Assembly: GCA_013396915.1 (NCBI GenBank)
Contig: VWZL01002010.1
Span: forward strand, 124,001 to 188,000
Direction: 5' to 3'
DNA from: Stercorarius parasiticus
Taxonomy: Eukaryota; Chordata; Aves; Charadriiformes; Stercorariidae
Length of the DNA: 64,000 nucleotides
The notes under the pieces are model-generated. The model was not told the origin of the DNA, did no database searches, and worked only from the letters and a program-made list of their open reading frames with translations. Shown here piece after piece: positions 1-12,100 of this stretch (its first letter is position 1; the number at the start of each line of letters is the position of its first letter). A program made the translations under genes and the position numbers.

Positions 1-428
1 TCAGTCTCTCCTCGTACCACGTGTGCTCCAGCTTCTTAATAAAGACATTAAACAGCATTGTTCCCTGGGTAACACTGCTCATAACTGGCCACCAGTTGGA
101 TTTCTACTCATAATCACAACCCTCTGAGTCCAGACAATTTTCCACCTACCTTTTCCATCCACTTACCCAGTCCGCATCTCTCTGAAATGGCTAAGCTTAC
201 TATGGGAGGCCATGTTGAAGCCCTGCTAAGTCAAATTATCGAACAACTCGGGACCAGACTCTCTCTAGTATGTTCATGTCTTCCTTGTCCTAGGGAGCCC
301 AAACCAGACATAGCACTTCAGTTGTGGTCTCACAAGTGCAGAACAGAGGGGGAGGATTGGTTCCCTGAAGTTGCTGGCTGCACTCTTGGGAATGTGACAC
401 AGTATGCAGTTGGCCTTCCTCACTGCAA
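1..428 (-). mobile_element. CR1 LINE relic, internally rearranged
   Basis: Read on the minus strand, this is decayed CR1 retrotransposon ORF2, the endonuclease/reverse transcriptase protein. From about 428 to 236 it gives the region just after the polymerase core: a SALVRPQLK stretch matching the family's SALVRPHLEYC motif, then YVWFG and a degraded lysine/glutamate-rich segment. From about 36 to 1 it gives KLEHTWYEERL, matching the family's GLEHxSYEERL motif, which normally follows within a few codons. Between them sits about 200 bp of the polymerase core, listed separately, which should lie upstream of both. Frames are broken by stops and shifts, no FADD catalytic motif is present, and the 3' end lies beyond base 1. 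It is a dead copy. The family call is confident; exact edges are estimates made by eye from remembered family motifs. Confidence 0.85.
38..233 (-). mobile_element. CR1 reverse-transcriptase core fragment embedded in CR1
   Basis: Minus-strand translation gives SNWWPVMSSVTQG followed by MLFNVFI. This matches the CR1 motif [28 protein letters not shown], with the SVLGP residues mostly lost. Upstream, at about 190-233, a damaged DFSKAFDTVSH-like stretch is visible. In an intact element this polymerase segment precedes the SALVRPHLEYC region, but here it lies between SALVRPQLK and LEHTWYEERL. The left junction, near base 38, happens to stay in frame (VFIKKLEHTW). The segment lacks the CR1 3' end, so it is not an ordinary 5'-truncated second insertion. 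Template switching during target-primed reverse transcription, or a later local rearrangement, would explain it. Confidence 0.75.
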
Positions 429-3400
429 TAATATTTCTGTTGTATTATATGATCTCACATAGCCTCACCGGGGAAGAGTTCCTGCTGAGGTTAAAAGATT
501 CAACTATTCTCTCACAGCACTGCTATAGCAATCTGTTTGATTTTGGCAGTTCTGATCATTCCAAGAGATGGAGAAATGTCAGTAATCCAAAAAGAAACTG
601 TGGGCAGAGTAGCGGAGACAATGAAGGTTGCATAATATTTTGTGACTTATTTTTACATACGATTCAAAACATATGATTGAATTTCTTTTAGTATGACACA
701 TAAAAAAATAAGAATGATCCTGAAAGCTATTCTGGTACTGAATGCAGTAATTTCTATTGTCTGAGATACAAATTACTTAGACTAGAGTCTATCATAATTG
801 TTCTGAGACAAACTGTTCAGCTTCCAGTTAATCCTTGTCTTGCTTTTTTCCATCCATGTTGTATCAATCTGCTGTAATATTTTGGGAGACACACCTAAGC
901 ACTGTGCTAGAGTACAGGTGATTTGCATGAGATCTATTTTCTGTTAGAAGTTCAGTGCTCCATGGGTCTATGCATATTATTCTGCTATCTGATAGAAAAC
1001 AGATTCATGCAATATTATTGCATCACTAGCATCTATGCAACATTTGATCTACTTGGTCTTCACAATGACTTCAGCAAGAGAAAACAATTCCAGTTTGTTT
1101 TAATGAATTGCAAAAAAATGCAAGTATTTCTAATATTGACAAAATGGAACAGCTGTTAGTTCAGATCTTTGTGGCAACTGTTACAATCAATTCACGTGAA
1201 CAACCCAAATTATTTAAGTTAACATCAAAGCTCCATGGCCTAAAATGTTTTATTTCAAAATTTTGTTTCGGTCTGATTTTCTTTCTTTTGTTCAAAATTA
1301 ATTTCTACAAGATTACTTACTAATATAGAAGTTTTATCAGCAAAAGAAGAATTTATAATCAAGAGAAGGCACGGTGACAGCTACAGATTCTGAAGCAAAT
1401 ACTATGAATAACTTCTGGGATCAGAACACTTAAAAAAAGAGCTTAATTAAGTATTGGACTTTCTAAGTAAACGTTTGGCTTATTCTTACCTCTGAAGCAG
1501 ATTTTTATTTTCCCTTTTTCTTAGCTTTTCCACAGAGCTCGTTCCCGAATTATTAGCTATGGTGACAAATATTGTTTCCCCACCCTTAGAAACATGGAGA
1601 CATTGCTTATGGGTTTACATGCAAAGTAACGTAAGAGCAGAGCGAAAAAAACTCACTCTAGGGAAAAAAGTGGCAAACACGAGGCAACAGACAGCTCAAG
1701 CTGATCCTCCACAACTTGATAATGACATTATCTTCTAATAGCTCACAGGAGAACATGTCGCTGCTGCTTATGTAAAGCTACAGATGCCTCCTAACATCCC
1801 AAAGAAAATGCAAACAGCAGAGACAGCACTCATCGAGGTCCATGGTTTAGATTTTCTCTATGCAGTTTCCCCTAGTTAACTATTAACATGGGAGTTTCAA
1901 TATGCGTTTGCTGCCTGCGAGGATGTAATGTTTTGGGCAAAGCAGTCAACATCTATATTATTAAGACATACTCCAAGAATCCAGCCTCTTATCGCATTTA
2001 GTGTATGAACAGGCACAATTACCAAGTCATAGACATGAAGCATAAAGTAATAACAAAAACTGAAATAATGTCTTGCTAATTTCAGGACAATGTTTAAGGT
2101 ACTTCATATAAAGCTAGCAAACGCTATGAAATTGGAGACTTGCCTAGCTGAGAAACAGGAGGAACTATCATTCAGTGCCACTTTCTGGACCCAGAAAGTA
2201 ACTCTACATGACACTTTACTGCAGCATGCCTGGATATGAGCATACGTAATGTCATGCACCGCTGCACGGCACAGCACAACTCACCTCCCATTTTAATTCC
2301 AGTGTTCAACTGTAATTGGTAGAGGCATTCAAACCAATTCCTACTGTTCTGAGAAATAGGATCATTGGCAAGATTGCTCTGCTTGTTTTCCATTTTGGCC
2401 TGAAATATTTATAGCAAACACACAGTGCAGTGGATAGTTAATAAGAGTAAAGTATAGTATTTTGAATGGCTACCTAGCTATTTTAACTACCCTTCATACT
2501 CAGACTACAAAGTCTGAACTTTTTTATTGTTCCTGCTCTTTTGTTATTAAAAATGAATACCATTTTTATTTAGGTGAAGAGTGCAATACCATTAGTATTA
2601 CCTGTGCACAGTGTACCTTTGGGCTGGGGAAAGAGGAAGGGAGCGAAAGTTAACTTTAATGAGCTCTTTCTCAAATTTTGTCAGTAGATAGACTCCAGCG
2701 CTGTACACACTGACACATCAGGTGTGCTCCTTCCATTCTCAGAATACAAACACGACTCTAGTTGGCAAATATACGCCCAATTCCCTCAGAAACATCATCC
2801 TAAAGAGAAGTCTTCCAAACTATCCAGCTCTACAAGGTGCATCCATCACTAAAAAATCAACCAACCCTGCTTGATAAAGGCATGAACCTGAATTATCCAT
2901 GCATTGTTAATTAGCATGTCATTTAGGGATCACCACCCTCATCTATTTTTTTGCCATCGCTTATTAAGCACTGGGTAAGAAATAGCGTTTTACTCAGTCC
3001 ACTAGCTCATAGCTTGTATATAAAAATTGTTTGCAAGGTACTAAATTCCACGTAACAGAAGCTTTGACATTGCCATTAGATGGGAGAAAAACATTTTCCA
3101 GACATACAATTTCACATACACATTTAAATATTTTCTGAGAGAATGACAGTCAGTAGCTCTTGTCACAACAGACAGGATACAAACCTCTGTGCTGGTAAAC
3201 CAGCTATGTGATGTAAACTCTATATTCTGAAATGGTGAACTGTTACCTATAAATGCAAAAGCAATTCTCTCTTGCACTTGATATACTCTAATTCTATAGT
3301 TTTCCCTTAAAATGGAAAAAAAAAAAAAAAAGAGATGTTGGGGAAGGGAAATTCTGGTACTAGGGCTTGAAATTTGAATGTTAAAGCTGGGAAAGCAGGA

Positions 3401-3915
3401 AAAAACACAAATCAAGCCACAGAAATGCAATGTTTAAAGACAGGATATCATATCCTGCTTTCATTCTCTATTTGACTTAGGACTAAAAGCACATTTCTGG
3501 TTTCATTTTACAAGATACTTTTTATTTGTGCTTTTATTTTAAATCTTTTTTTGAAATTGTATTTTACATAATGTGACACAAATTGCATACTGCAGAGCAA
3601 ACTGTCTTGGTGAATGAAACTATTTTAATCTCAAGAGGTTTATTATCTGTTAAAATCTATTCAAATATAGGCATTCAATTTTACATTGCTTGACTTTTAT
3701 GGAGGAGCTATTTTACAGGAGCAGGATTTTGAATAGACAAGATCACAACAAATACTTGTGACTTTGGCATGTAAGATCAGAAAACATGAAGAAAGAATCA
3801 TCTAAAGTTTCAGAGTTATTCACATACATCAAAATATTTTCATAGGCCAAAGACCTTCTAATATATTGTATTTATTATGATAATGCCTTTCTGGCATGTA
3901 GTAATGTGAAACTGT
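429..3915. other. Non-coding DNA, no feature recognised
   Basis: AT-rich, high-complexity sequence. No open frame here resembles a protein family, and no exon with paired splice signals stands out. Small items: a perfect 10-bp palindrome TTCACGTGAA (a CACGTG E-box) at 1191-1200 and a run of 16 A at 3316-3331. The stretch at 2880-2960 holds several TTAAT/ATTA cores and looks somewhat conserved, but that is only an impression. Confidence 0.6.
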
Positions 3916-3923
3916 ATACATCT

Positions 3924-3967
3924 CAGACACAGGCACAGACACAGACACAGACACACACACACACACA
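3924..3967. repeat. Compound CAGACA / CA microsatellite
   Basis: An interrupted run of CAGACA units passes directly into about eight CA dinucleotides. The CAGACA units look like CA repeats carrying regularly spaced G substitutions. It is likely length-polymorphic and has no coding meaning. Confidence 0.9.
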
Positions 3968-4394
3968 AAAGCACCTAGGACTCTTAAGTTTAAAACTGCT
4001 GAAGCATTTTAACATTTAATCATATGATTCTATTATTCCTTTTAAATGTATTACTTGATTGATTACAAATTACTGAATACAATACATCCATATATTACAG
4101 AATATAAAGGATAATATGTTAGACTATTGTTTCACTTTTGTTTTCAGCAGATGGTACAAAGGCAGCTTGACTTGTGTGCTATAAATAGTATCAGGGGCAA
4201 GAGATGTCTTTACTGTAACACTTGACCAAATTGCCAGCTCTAGTTAGAGTTACAAGAATTGAAAAATTGAACTTTGTACATTAGATTTTACAGTGCTGTA
4301 GGCTCTTCATACCCGATATATGATAAAGAAAACTAAGATTCTTATGAAAAAGTAAAGCAAATCATGGCAAGATTTCAAATTACACTGAATGTTC

Positions 4395-4625
4395 TGCATG
4401 AAACTTCAATCCATCAAATGGCCACTGAAAAATGAGGTAATTACCTACAATAATTTGCATGTTAAGAGCTAATACAGTATTACAAAGTAAAGTCCAGTTG
4501 CACATTAATTGTAAAAGCAATGCATAATTTCCTGATTAATGTTTCATGCCTAATATTCTTCCGTGCTCTGTCAGATGCTAAATAACAAGATGGCCAATCA
4601 ATCTACAGAAAGTAGGCTCAAGCAA
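4395..4625. other. Possible conserved non-coding element
   Basis: A repeat-free stretch with many homeodomain-type TAAT/ATTA cores (GGTAATTACC-like near 4436, ACATTAATTG near 4502, GATTAATG near 4534) and an ATTTGCATG octamer-like site near 4452. This texture is typical of developmental enhancers in vertebrate gene deserts. It is an inference from composition only; no alignment was possible. Confidence 0.2.
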
Positions 4626-5619
4626 GGACCGAGCTTAGTTTTCATAAATCCTCATGCAACAATTTCAGTTACAATAGGTAATAGTTTGAAGTTTATAAAA
4701 GCAACTCTTCAAATTGAACTCGAAAGATATTTTAAATAATTAAACTTTTCAGTAAAAGGACACAAGACATAATCTCTGCTTTTCTGATCCTTCATACACA
4801 AAGTATAAACTCCACTTCATTCAAAAAAGGGACAACAGCCTGGAGCTGGGGAGAGAGCAATGAGAGAGTAATATATTGTCATCCATACGCACACCTTGGC
4901 TCACGGGTGTCTGTCTGGTCAGCAAAGGCTAAGCATGTCAAAGAAATGATATGTTCAGTCTCTCTAGAGGAGGATTTCTATCTGTGCTCCTCTGTCGAGG
5001 CAGGAAGGAGTATTCCTCAAGGACTGAAATTCACCTGTCCTGTCAGCCAGAGTCAGGGTGTCACAGTTTTGAAAGAGCATCAAGCAAAGAAATAAAAGCA
5101 TGACAAAAGTAAAGAAAAACAAAAAATACTAATAATAAATAGTGCCAAAATGAGGGCAGCGTTAACTGTCAACAGTAGAAAACAAGCATGGCCCGGAATT
5201 TCTCTCATCTATATGTGCCAATTCAATGGCCAGATTTTTGCCAGAGATAATCTGCCAGGCATAAAAATTAAAAAGAACAATTACAGGACCATAAAGTTTT
5301 TTTAACTTCCTATTGGTTTGCTGGGAAAACCCTCTGAAAGCTTTGACAGGTGAGTTACTAACACAGTATCATTCAGAACAGCAAAATGCTGCAACAGAAC
5401 TTGGAGAGGGTGGGTTGGTAAATTCTCAAAGCAAAGCTTTAAAACACCAAATAGTCAGGAAGAATGAGTCAACAGGATAAAACAGTTAAAAACCGGAGCT
5501 ATTGACATTGATGGAAGCATTGGCCACCTACAGAAGGATGAGACTTCAAAGAAAGAATATTTGATTTTCACTGGATGCTGAGGAAATTGCTGGAGACTTT
5601 GTGATCCAATGGACGTCGT

Positions 5620-5790
5620 AGTAAGGAACTGGGAATTTATTAATGAGCTATGCTAACAATTTAACTGCGTGACCTTGAGCAAGGCATGTGACTGAAGTAT
5701 GTCACTTTCCTCATTTGTAAAAGAGCTATTATTCTACCTATTTCACAGAGGTATTTGGAAACTTGATTAATTTACAAGAACTGTCTCCAG
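5620..5790 (+). mobile_element. MIR SINE fossil
   Basis: The core AACTGCGTGACCTTGAGCAA at 5663-5682 matches the MIR consensus around CTGTGTGACCTTGGGCAA. It is followed at the expected distance by TTTCCTCATTTGTAAAA (5706-5722; consensus TTTCCTCATCTGTAAAA). The next stretch, ATTATTCTACCTATTTCACAGAGG, corresponds to the consensus region ATAATAGTACCTACCTCATAGGG and ends in a GATTAA. The upstream part from about 5620 also follows the tRNA-derived head loosely. MIRs are tRNA-derived SINEs once mobilised by L2 LINEs and long inactive. Finding one in an otherwise CR1-bearing window is consistent with a bird or reptile, where MIRs are few and old. Edges are approximate. Confidence 0.85.
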
Positions 5791-8700
5791 ACTTTTGGAG
5801 GAAGGTGACTCTTAATTGATCTTCCCTAAAGCAGACGATTTTGATTAGAATAAAAATGGCAGTAAAGCAACCGCAGATTTCCAAAGACAGACTCCAGGAA
5901 CAGATTCAATGTGTCCATTTTTTAATTCCTAACTAAACAATAAATATTTGCTGGGGGTGATAAGAATGTTTTGTGTTAATTTCCCTGCCTACATAAAAGC
6001 TGTGTGATCAGCTTCTTCCGCTGTGAAAGCTAAGATTTCATGCTACCCATGTGTGTCAAAATTTATTGACCTGATGGGTATATTTTGAACCATCCCTAAA
6101 AAAAAAAATCTGTCACCTACCCATGAAAATAAAAAAGAACAAAAACCCCAGGACCCTAAAATGGCTTATGTGGTTTAAAGATGTTCTCAGAAACTCGCTA
6201 GTAATTTTTTATATTCTTGTACTGTCATCCTGTATCACCTTCCAACCTCCAGTCAGATGTCTACAGAATCCTACTGGGAATCTCAGAATCCAGAAAAGCT
6301 GAATGGCTTACTGCAGCAGGCAGTAGCAGCTCCAGTTTTACCAACAGTTTTCTTATTTTCAGCCTTTCTCAAACTCTGAGCTAGGCTTTCTTTGCTACTT
6401 TTTTCAGTATTATTCGTTGAATTTAGACTTTCAGACCTGGCACTTAAAATGGTTTTACCACACTTCTGCTATTATTTCACTGCAGGGTCAATTGAAAAGG
6501 TTTTTTTGAGTCCATCATCACAGTAAATGGTTTTCCAATGAGACTGTTATACAGCACTATATATTAAGTACTGCAAACATCTGATATTTTTACTTACTTT
6601 CCAGGTTCTATGGCAAATCCTATTCATGTCAGTGGAGGACCACACAAAATAAATCCCCTAAGGCAGCAGAAGCAAAAGAAAACAAGAGAGGAAATCACAG
6701 TTTATTTTACCCCTGTCTTACACAAAAGCAAAATGCTTTTATTTTCCACTGTGCGGTGCTTCTAAATGAAATTTAGAAATGTTATTTATCATTGTTTTTT
6801 TCCCAGCTTTCACAACCAAGCTCACATGACAAAATTATTACTATAAGTACTTAACATTCTGTGGAAAGTTGCTTGAAAGAAATTTCTAGGCTATGCTAAA
6901 ACAAATACTGCTCATCTTTATGTGTACTATGCCATACCTGAAACTCTAATGAATCAGGAATTTACTCATGTGAATACATGTTTCCAAGAGTCACGTAAGT
7001 AGAAGAAAAAAATCCCAAACACTTCTAAACACAATATGAAAAATAGGAATTTCTAAACTAATAAAGTTTCAAGCATCTCCATCATATTAATAGTATTTTA
7101 AGAACACGTGTCATTGACTATTAAATTTTCTATTTTGATTGAGCATGTGCAATTTCCTCACCGTTCTCTTTATCACCTTTACTTTATTCACAATTAGCTA
7201 ATGTACTCTGATTTAGTTACCTACGTTGCCTACTCTTAAGAGTAGTTCCATGAGCACCAGAACTAATAAAGAACAATTTTGTAGATAATGTACATCATAG
7301 TGTATGATCTAAGTAAAGTTTTCAACACAGAAAATCCTCACTTATCTTTTTAATTGCAAGTAATGTGAAAGTGTATTCTATTTATCTTCATAGTCAAGAG
7401 AATTCTCTACGCTGGTTCCCTCTGCAATATATGGAATGAAAAGGAAATATTAAATACACAACTAACTGTGAGAGAGTAGGGGAAAAGAAAAGAGCTCTAA
7501 TTGATTGGCAAGTATCTACAAAAAGTATTATTCTATTACTATAGATATTCACACTGAAACTGTTCTTGTTTATTGCCACTGCAGCAGTTTCTGGCAGTTG
7601 CTGTTGCAATACATGAACTTTCTCATGTAAAAACAGATGAAAATGGTAAAGATAATACAACTAGCAAAACCAGTACTTAAACGTTTTCAATATCCCATCC
7701 TATAAAGATGGTACTTTGTAAGGAACTCTTAGTAGAGTAAGTAACGCAAATACTTACCAAGCAAACAATTACTCATCAGTAATTATGTTGAGTTTGGGAA
7801 CCAGTAATAGATACATTCCAAAGAAAATCTCCTAAATTTTCACAACCAACAGGTGTTGCTCACTGTAACTGGACTGGTGCCTAACCATCTAACACATAGA
7901 TAAAGTGTCAAGGTACTTCGCCTTTTATCATCTGTCTGTGTCTTGTACCATACTCAGTTACTGCAGAAACAAGGGCACTATGTTGTAGGGAAGAGGCTTC
8001 TATGGAAAGCCACAGAGACTTTTAATTTTGAGGACAGCATTTTTAAAGTGCATGCTACTCATTTGAGTTTGTGAGAAACGAATATAATAGTCATGTTCTT
8101 GTCTACTCTCCAATTACTCACAAGTCTACACAAACAGAATCAGCATAGCAGAGACTAGAAGAAGTTAACTTGCTAATTATGTTAACTGTAGGAGAAACTG
8201 GAATGCTTTTTTTTTCCTTTGGAACACACACTATAACCTTCATGAGTTACACCGAATACCAAAACACGACAGGGTCTTTCAATGTTTTATTATTTAACTA
8301 GGAAATATATGTAACAGCCTTCACCTGAACACGCACATATATATTTCTATGCATATATATGGTTAAAAAAAATCAACTTTCAAATGCCAGCCTAGAACAA
8401 AACCTAATGAAATAGCTAATCTTCCATTAACTGCAAAAAAGGTACAAATAAAGATAGAATTCCAAAACCTCGGGATTTATAATTTCATTATAGAATAACA
8501 TTTGACAGTGATTACGTAGCTGGACTGAGCCTTAGGTTGGCTATGAGTTGTTTGCCACTGTGTTTCCTTTCACACCATCCATTTTCCCTTCTTGCAGTAT
8601 CTTATCTTGCCTACTTGACTTGTATATGGTTCCCTCAGATGCTCGCCTTTCAGAAACTCAGTCTAACGAAATAAGTCTATCTTGTCCTTTCATTTAGGCA

Positions 8701-8908
8701 CACAACAGGAGTTGGAAAGGTTCACAGTGTGCTATAAAATTGCAAATACCCACGCATGCTCCAGCCTCTGACTAAGCAGCATGACCATTTCAATGACCAG
8801 ATTTCCAGGCGCATACAGAAAAGCCTAAAATGAAAAAAAACCAACCCACCACATAACCCAAACCCCTCACCATACCTGAAATTTGACTTTTCCCATTGAG
8901 ACGTTACC
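5791..8908. other. Non-coding DNA, no feature recognised
   Basis: AT-rich unique-looking sequence. Open frames are short and without family resemblance. The A/C-rich tract at 8827-8866 is one of several strand-asymmetric tracts in the window, on the opposite strand to most of them. I see no RNA gene, no clear repeat and no exon. Confidence 0.6.
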
Positions 8909-8940
8909 ATGAAAAAACGTCAAGCTTCGTTCCCAGAGCT

Positions 8941-9104
8941 GGACTCTTCCCAGGCTCCTCCTCCAGGACGGCCCAGCTCAGCCCCCCGACAGCCGCCGCC
9001 TCGTCCCACTGTGCACAGCGGTCTGTCACCTTCCTCAGTTTCTTCAGGAAAACATTCACTTAATTTCAAGTTCAATATATCACAACAAGATGCAGTTGTT
9101 TCAA
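8941..9104 (+). other. GC-rich patch with exon-like signals, probably not a gene
   Basis: A sharp rise in GC between about 8941 and 9025 stands out from AT-rich flanks. One frame stays open from a stop at 8897 to a stop just past 9118. A CTTCCCAG acceptor-like site ends at 8953 and a TCAA/GTAAGC donor-like site lies at 9104/9105, which would give a 151-bp internal exon. Its frame-0 translation starts APPPGRPSSAPRQPPPRP and ends with a less biased KHSLNFKFNISQQDAVVS. The proline richness follows from C-rich base composition, and I recognise no family. A chance open frame in a GC micro-patch is the likelier reading. Confidence 0.12.
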
Positions 9105-9118
9105 GTAAGCAGCTCTGA

Positions 9119-12100
9119 TTTGATGCACTCTTATTTCACAAACAGATGTTATTATTTTGCCAGAAATTAACAAAAGACAAGCTGAATAAAAGAACATATT
9201 CTCCATAAGCTAGTCAACTCCCCTTCCACCCAACAGACTTAGAATACTAAATAAAACTGACAATTGCTCTAGCACAGACTTAACCTTAAAGAGAGTTCAC
9301 TGCTGAAAGCATAAAGAAAGCTAGTTTAAACTTATGGGGTTTATTTTTTTCAGATCACAAAAAAATCCAGCATTTGAGGAACAGAGATTCAAAGGGAAAG
9401 CATACCTCCTGTCAGTTCTCCACCCATCGTATCCTGTATCACTTCTTTCTTATAAGTTCCTACTGTGTTAAAAGAGGATTGTATTTCTCTATTTTCATGT
9501 GCAGTAAAACCTTGACTTGCCTAAGGACCAAGCGGACCCTACATTTTATTCAAAGCAAGCAACATACTTAACTATCATTTTGATTAAAAAGTTACCTTGA
9601 AAGGGTTATAAGAACATGTACTTTCCTAAAATGGAGCTTATTTTCAAGTATTCTCTACCATTGTCAGAAGAAAGTTCATTAAAATGTATTTTTTCCATGC
9701 CAAAACCAACTTTTTTGGGGGGGAAAAATACAAACTGGGGGGGTGGGGAGGGTGCCAACACTTTTTGAGAGTTGATACAGAAAATATAAAGAAAACTAAA
9801 ATTTTTCATCTGGGTATGAGAGAAATCCAAATGATGATGGGAATTGTCAGTGCTTAGACATGATGGACTGTATTTTATTGTAGCTTTGTTTTAGCCTTCA
9901 TCATCAGTTTACACTTTTACCCTCAGCTATGGTTCAGATCTACCGGAATCTGCATATAATTTAACCATGAACTTACTTGAGCAATATATTAAAAGATACT
10001 TTTAGTTCTAAAGAACAAGACGAGATAAAAAAATAATCTAGATTATATATAATTCTCCATTAAGGAACATTTTTAAATAAGCTTTGCAGATTTCTCTACC
10101 ACAGTGGCTACTTTCTACTTCTTTCCACCTGGACAGCTTGAAAATAAATTTGATAAAGTAAGGGAGAAAGGAACAGAAGCTAAAAAGCAAAATCAATCTC
10201 AAAGTAAATATTGTTTTAATTGTAATGTTTGTGCTAGTTCTTACTTCTAAATCATTTTCACACTATTCCATTTTAAAGAAACAATCTGAAATGTTAATAT
10301 CATTTCTCTATAACAATAGGAATTAATAGACCCCAAGCTCCTAGCATGGATGTTTTGATAAAAGCACTGTTATGAAAAGAAAGGAACAATAATTATAAAC
10401 TCATTTGACACAGTTTTTTTTCAAACTATAGGTCAAAATACTTCTGAGATACAAAATGCCTTCAAAGAACAGAAGACAACAGAAGAGTGAGCACAAGCAT
10501 GAACTATAGGATCACGTATATTCTTGCAGTTTTCTTCCCGTCACTTTTTTTTCACCTTATCCATCCTTTTCTCACTCCATCGGTTGATCATTATCATCCA
10601 AGAAAGAACCCCCTTACTGCTGTACATTCCAATGATAGCTGATGCGCATGGTTTAAACGCAGCCTCTCCCTTCACACTGTCACACACAGAGTTGTCCTGG
10701 CTGGCATTTATTTTCAGGAAACTTGCAAGAACAAATTCAAAATTACTTAGGAGGGCTTAAGAGAGGAAGAAGCAGAGGTCAGGCAGACACTAACACTGGA
10801 AACACCATGATCAACCCCAGCATTTACAGCAGAAGGAGAGATGAAAACAAGAGTATCGTATTACGAATCCTGAATACTGTTTCTTGCAAATTTATGCTAT
10901 GGTACTATCACACACTACTCTCAGTTCATTTTGGTCTGATCTAATTTACACAAAAGCTGCAGGCAACATCCTGACAAATTCAGCAGCACAGCCTTGTCTC
11001 TGTAGATGAATATACATGCACATAACACCTTATACTTCAGCCTCTTTTAAGTTTGACTTGCAAAATAAATGGCACTATGTACTAATGCAATACAAAGTAT
11101 TTCTACAGCTGTAGATCTGATTGTTAAAAAAGTCCTGAAATCTTTGTCTGTCTCCTTTACTTCTCTGATATTCACCATTTCTTCCTGAGAACAAATGTGT
11201 TAGATTCCTATATTGCGTTGGTCACTCCGATTGAACGTTTGATCAGTACATTTTGAACCGGAACATTGCTCACTACCCCAGCATACCATTTTCCAAAAAT
11301 TTAGAGAGACAGATAATTTATACTATACAAAGTGACATTATTCTGGATATTGTCAATCCCAAGCTACAATGGCTGCAGAAAATTATGGCAGGTAATACTT
11401 TTCGATGAAAAAAAAAAAAGGTAGACATTGAGGGAGGAATCTTTGAAATAAATGCTCTATGAGCCCATTAACTTTTAAAATTACTTGAGCTCTAAGCTAC
11501 TTACATGTTTAGAAAAAATCTTTAGCATGAGCTACCTGATATATGGGCTCTTACCCAGAGCTTCCAAATTGTGATGAGTAGCCAGATGTCTAAACACAAT
11601 GATATGCACCTCAATTACACTCACAGAACTGCAGACAAAGTAGTAAGAATCTTACTGACACATCCTGAAAACTGCGGCCCATTATAGTGACAAATAAGTA
11701 TAGATTAAATATGTATAGGTCAAGAGCCTTTTTTCAATCTTTTCTGATTCCATCCATTAAATAGATGATATATCTAGAATGTGTCATATATTTTTCTGCA
11801 GATGTGAAGACCATTGGGTATTTTATGTGCCTTGGTTTGGATTTACAATACTTACTTAAATGCTTCAAAATATCAAGGAAACGGCAGTGGGCTTTTATCC
11901 ATTATTTGTATTGATTTAGTTGTTCCTTGATTTCTAGCAAAAGCTTTAAAATCAGATTTGTCATGGTCTTTTGTTTTCACAAAACCCACAATTTAGAAGG
12001 ATATTTATTCATACTTTTGAAAAATTATGTGGGAGAAAAGGGTGTTGTGGAGCAAAAACTGAGGTCACTTACACACTCCCACAGTAGCTCTAAAGAAAAT

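Noticed and set aside
1480..1560. Possible minus-strand exon with a GTAAGA donor-like site near 1490
   Set aside because: All frames to the right contain stops within a short distance and no acceptor partner is convincing.
3041..3430. 129-codon minus-strand open frame
   Set aside because: It contains a poly-phenylalanine stretch made by the A16 run at 3316-3331, with no domain and no splice context.
5176..5200. AGCATGGCCC word resembling part of U6 snRNA
   Set aside because: Only about ten bases match; the rest of U6 is absent on both sides.
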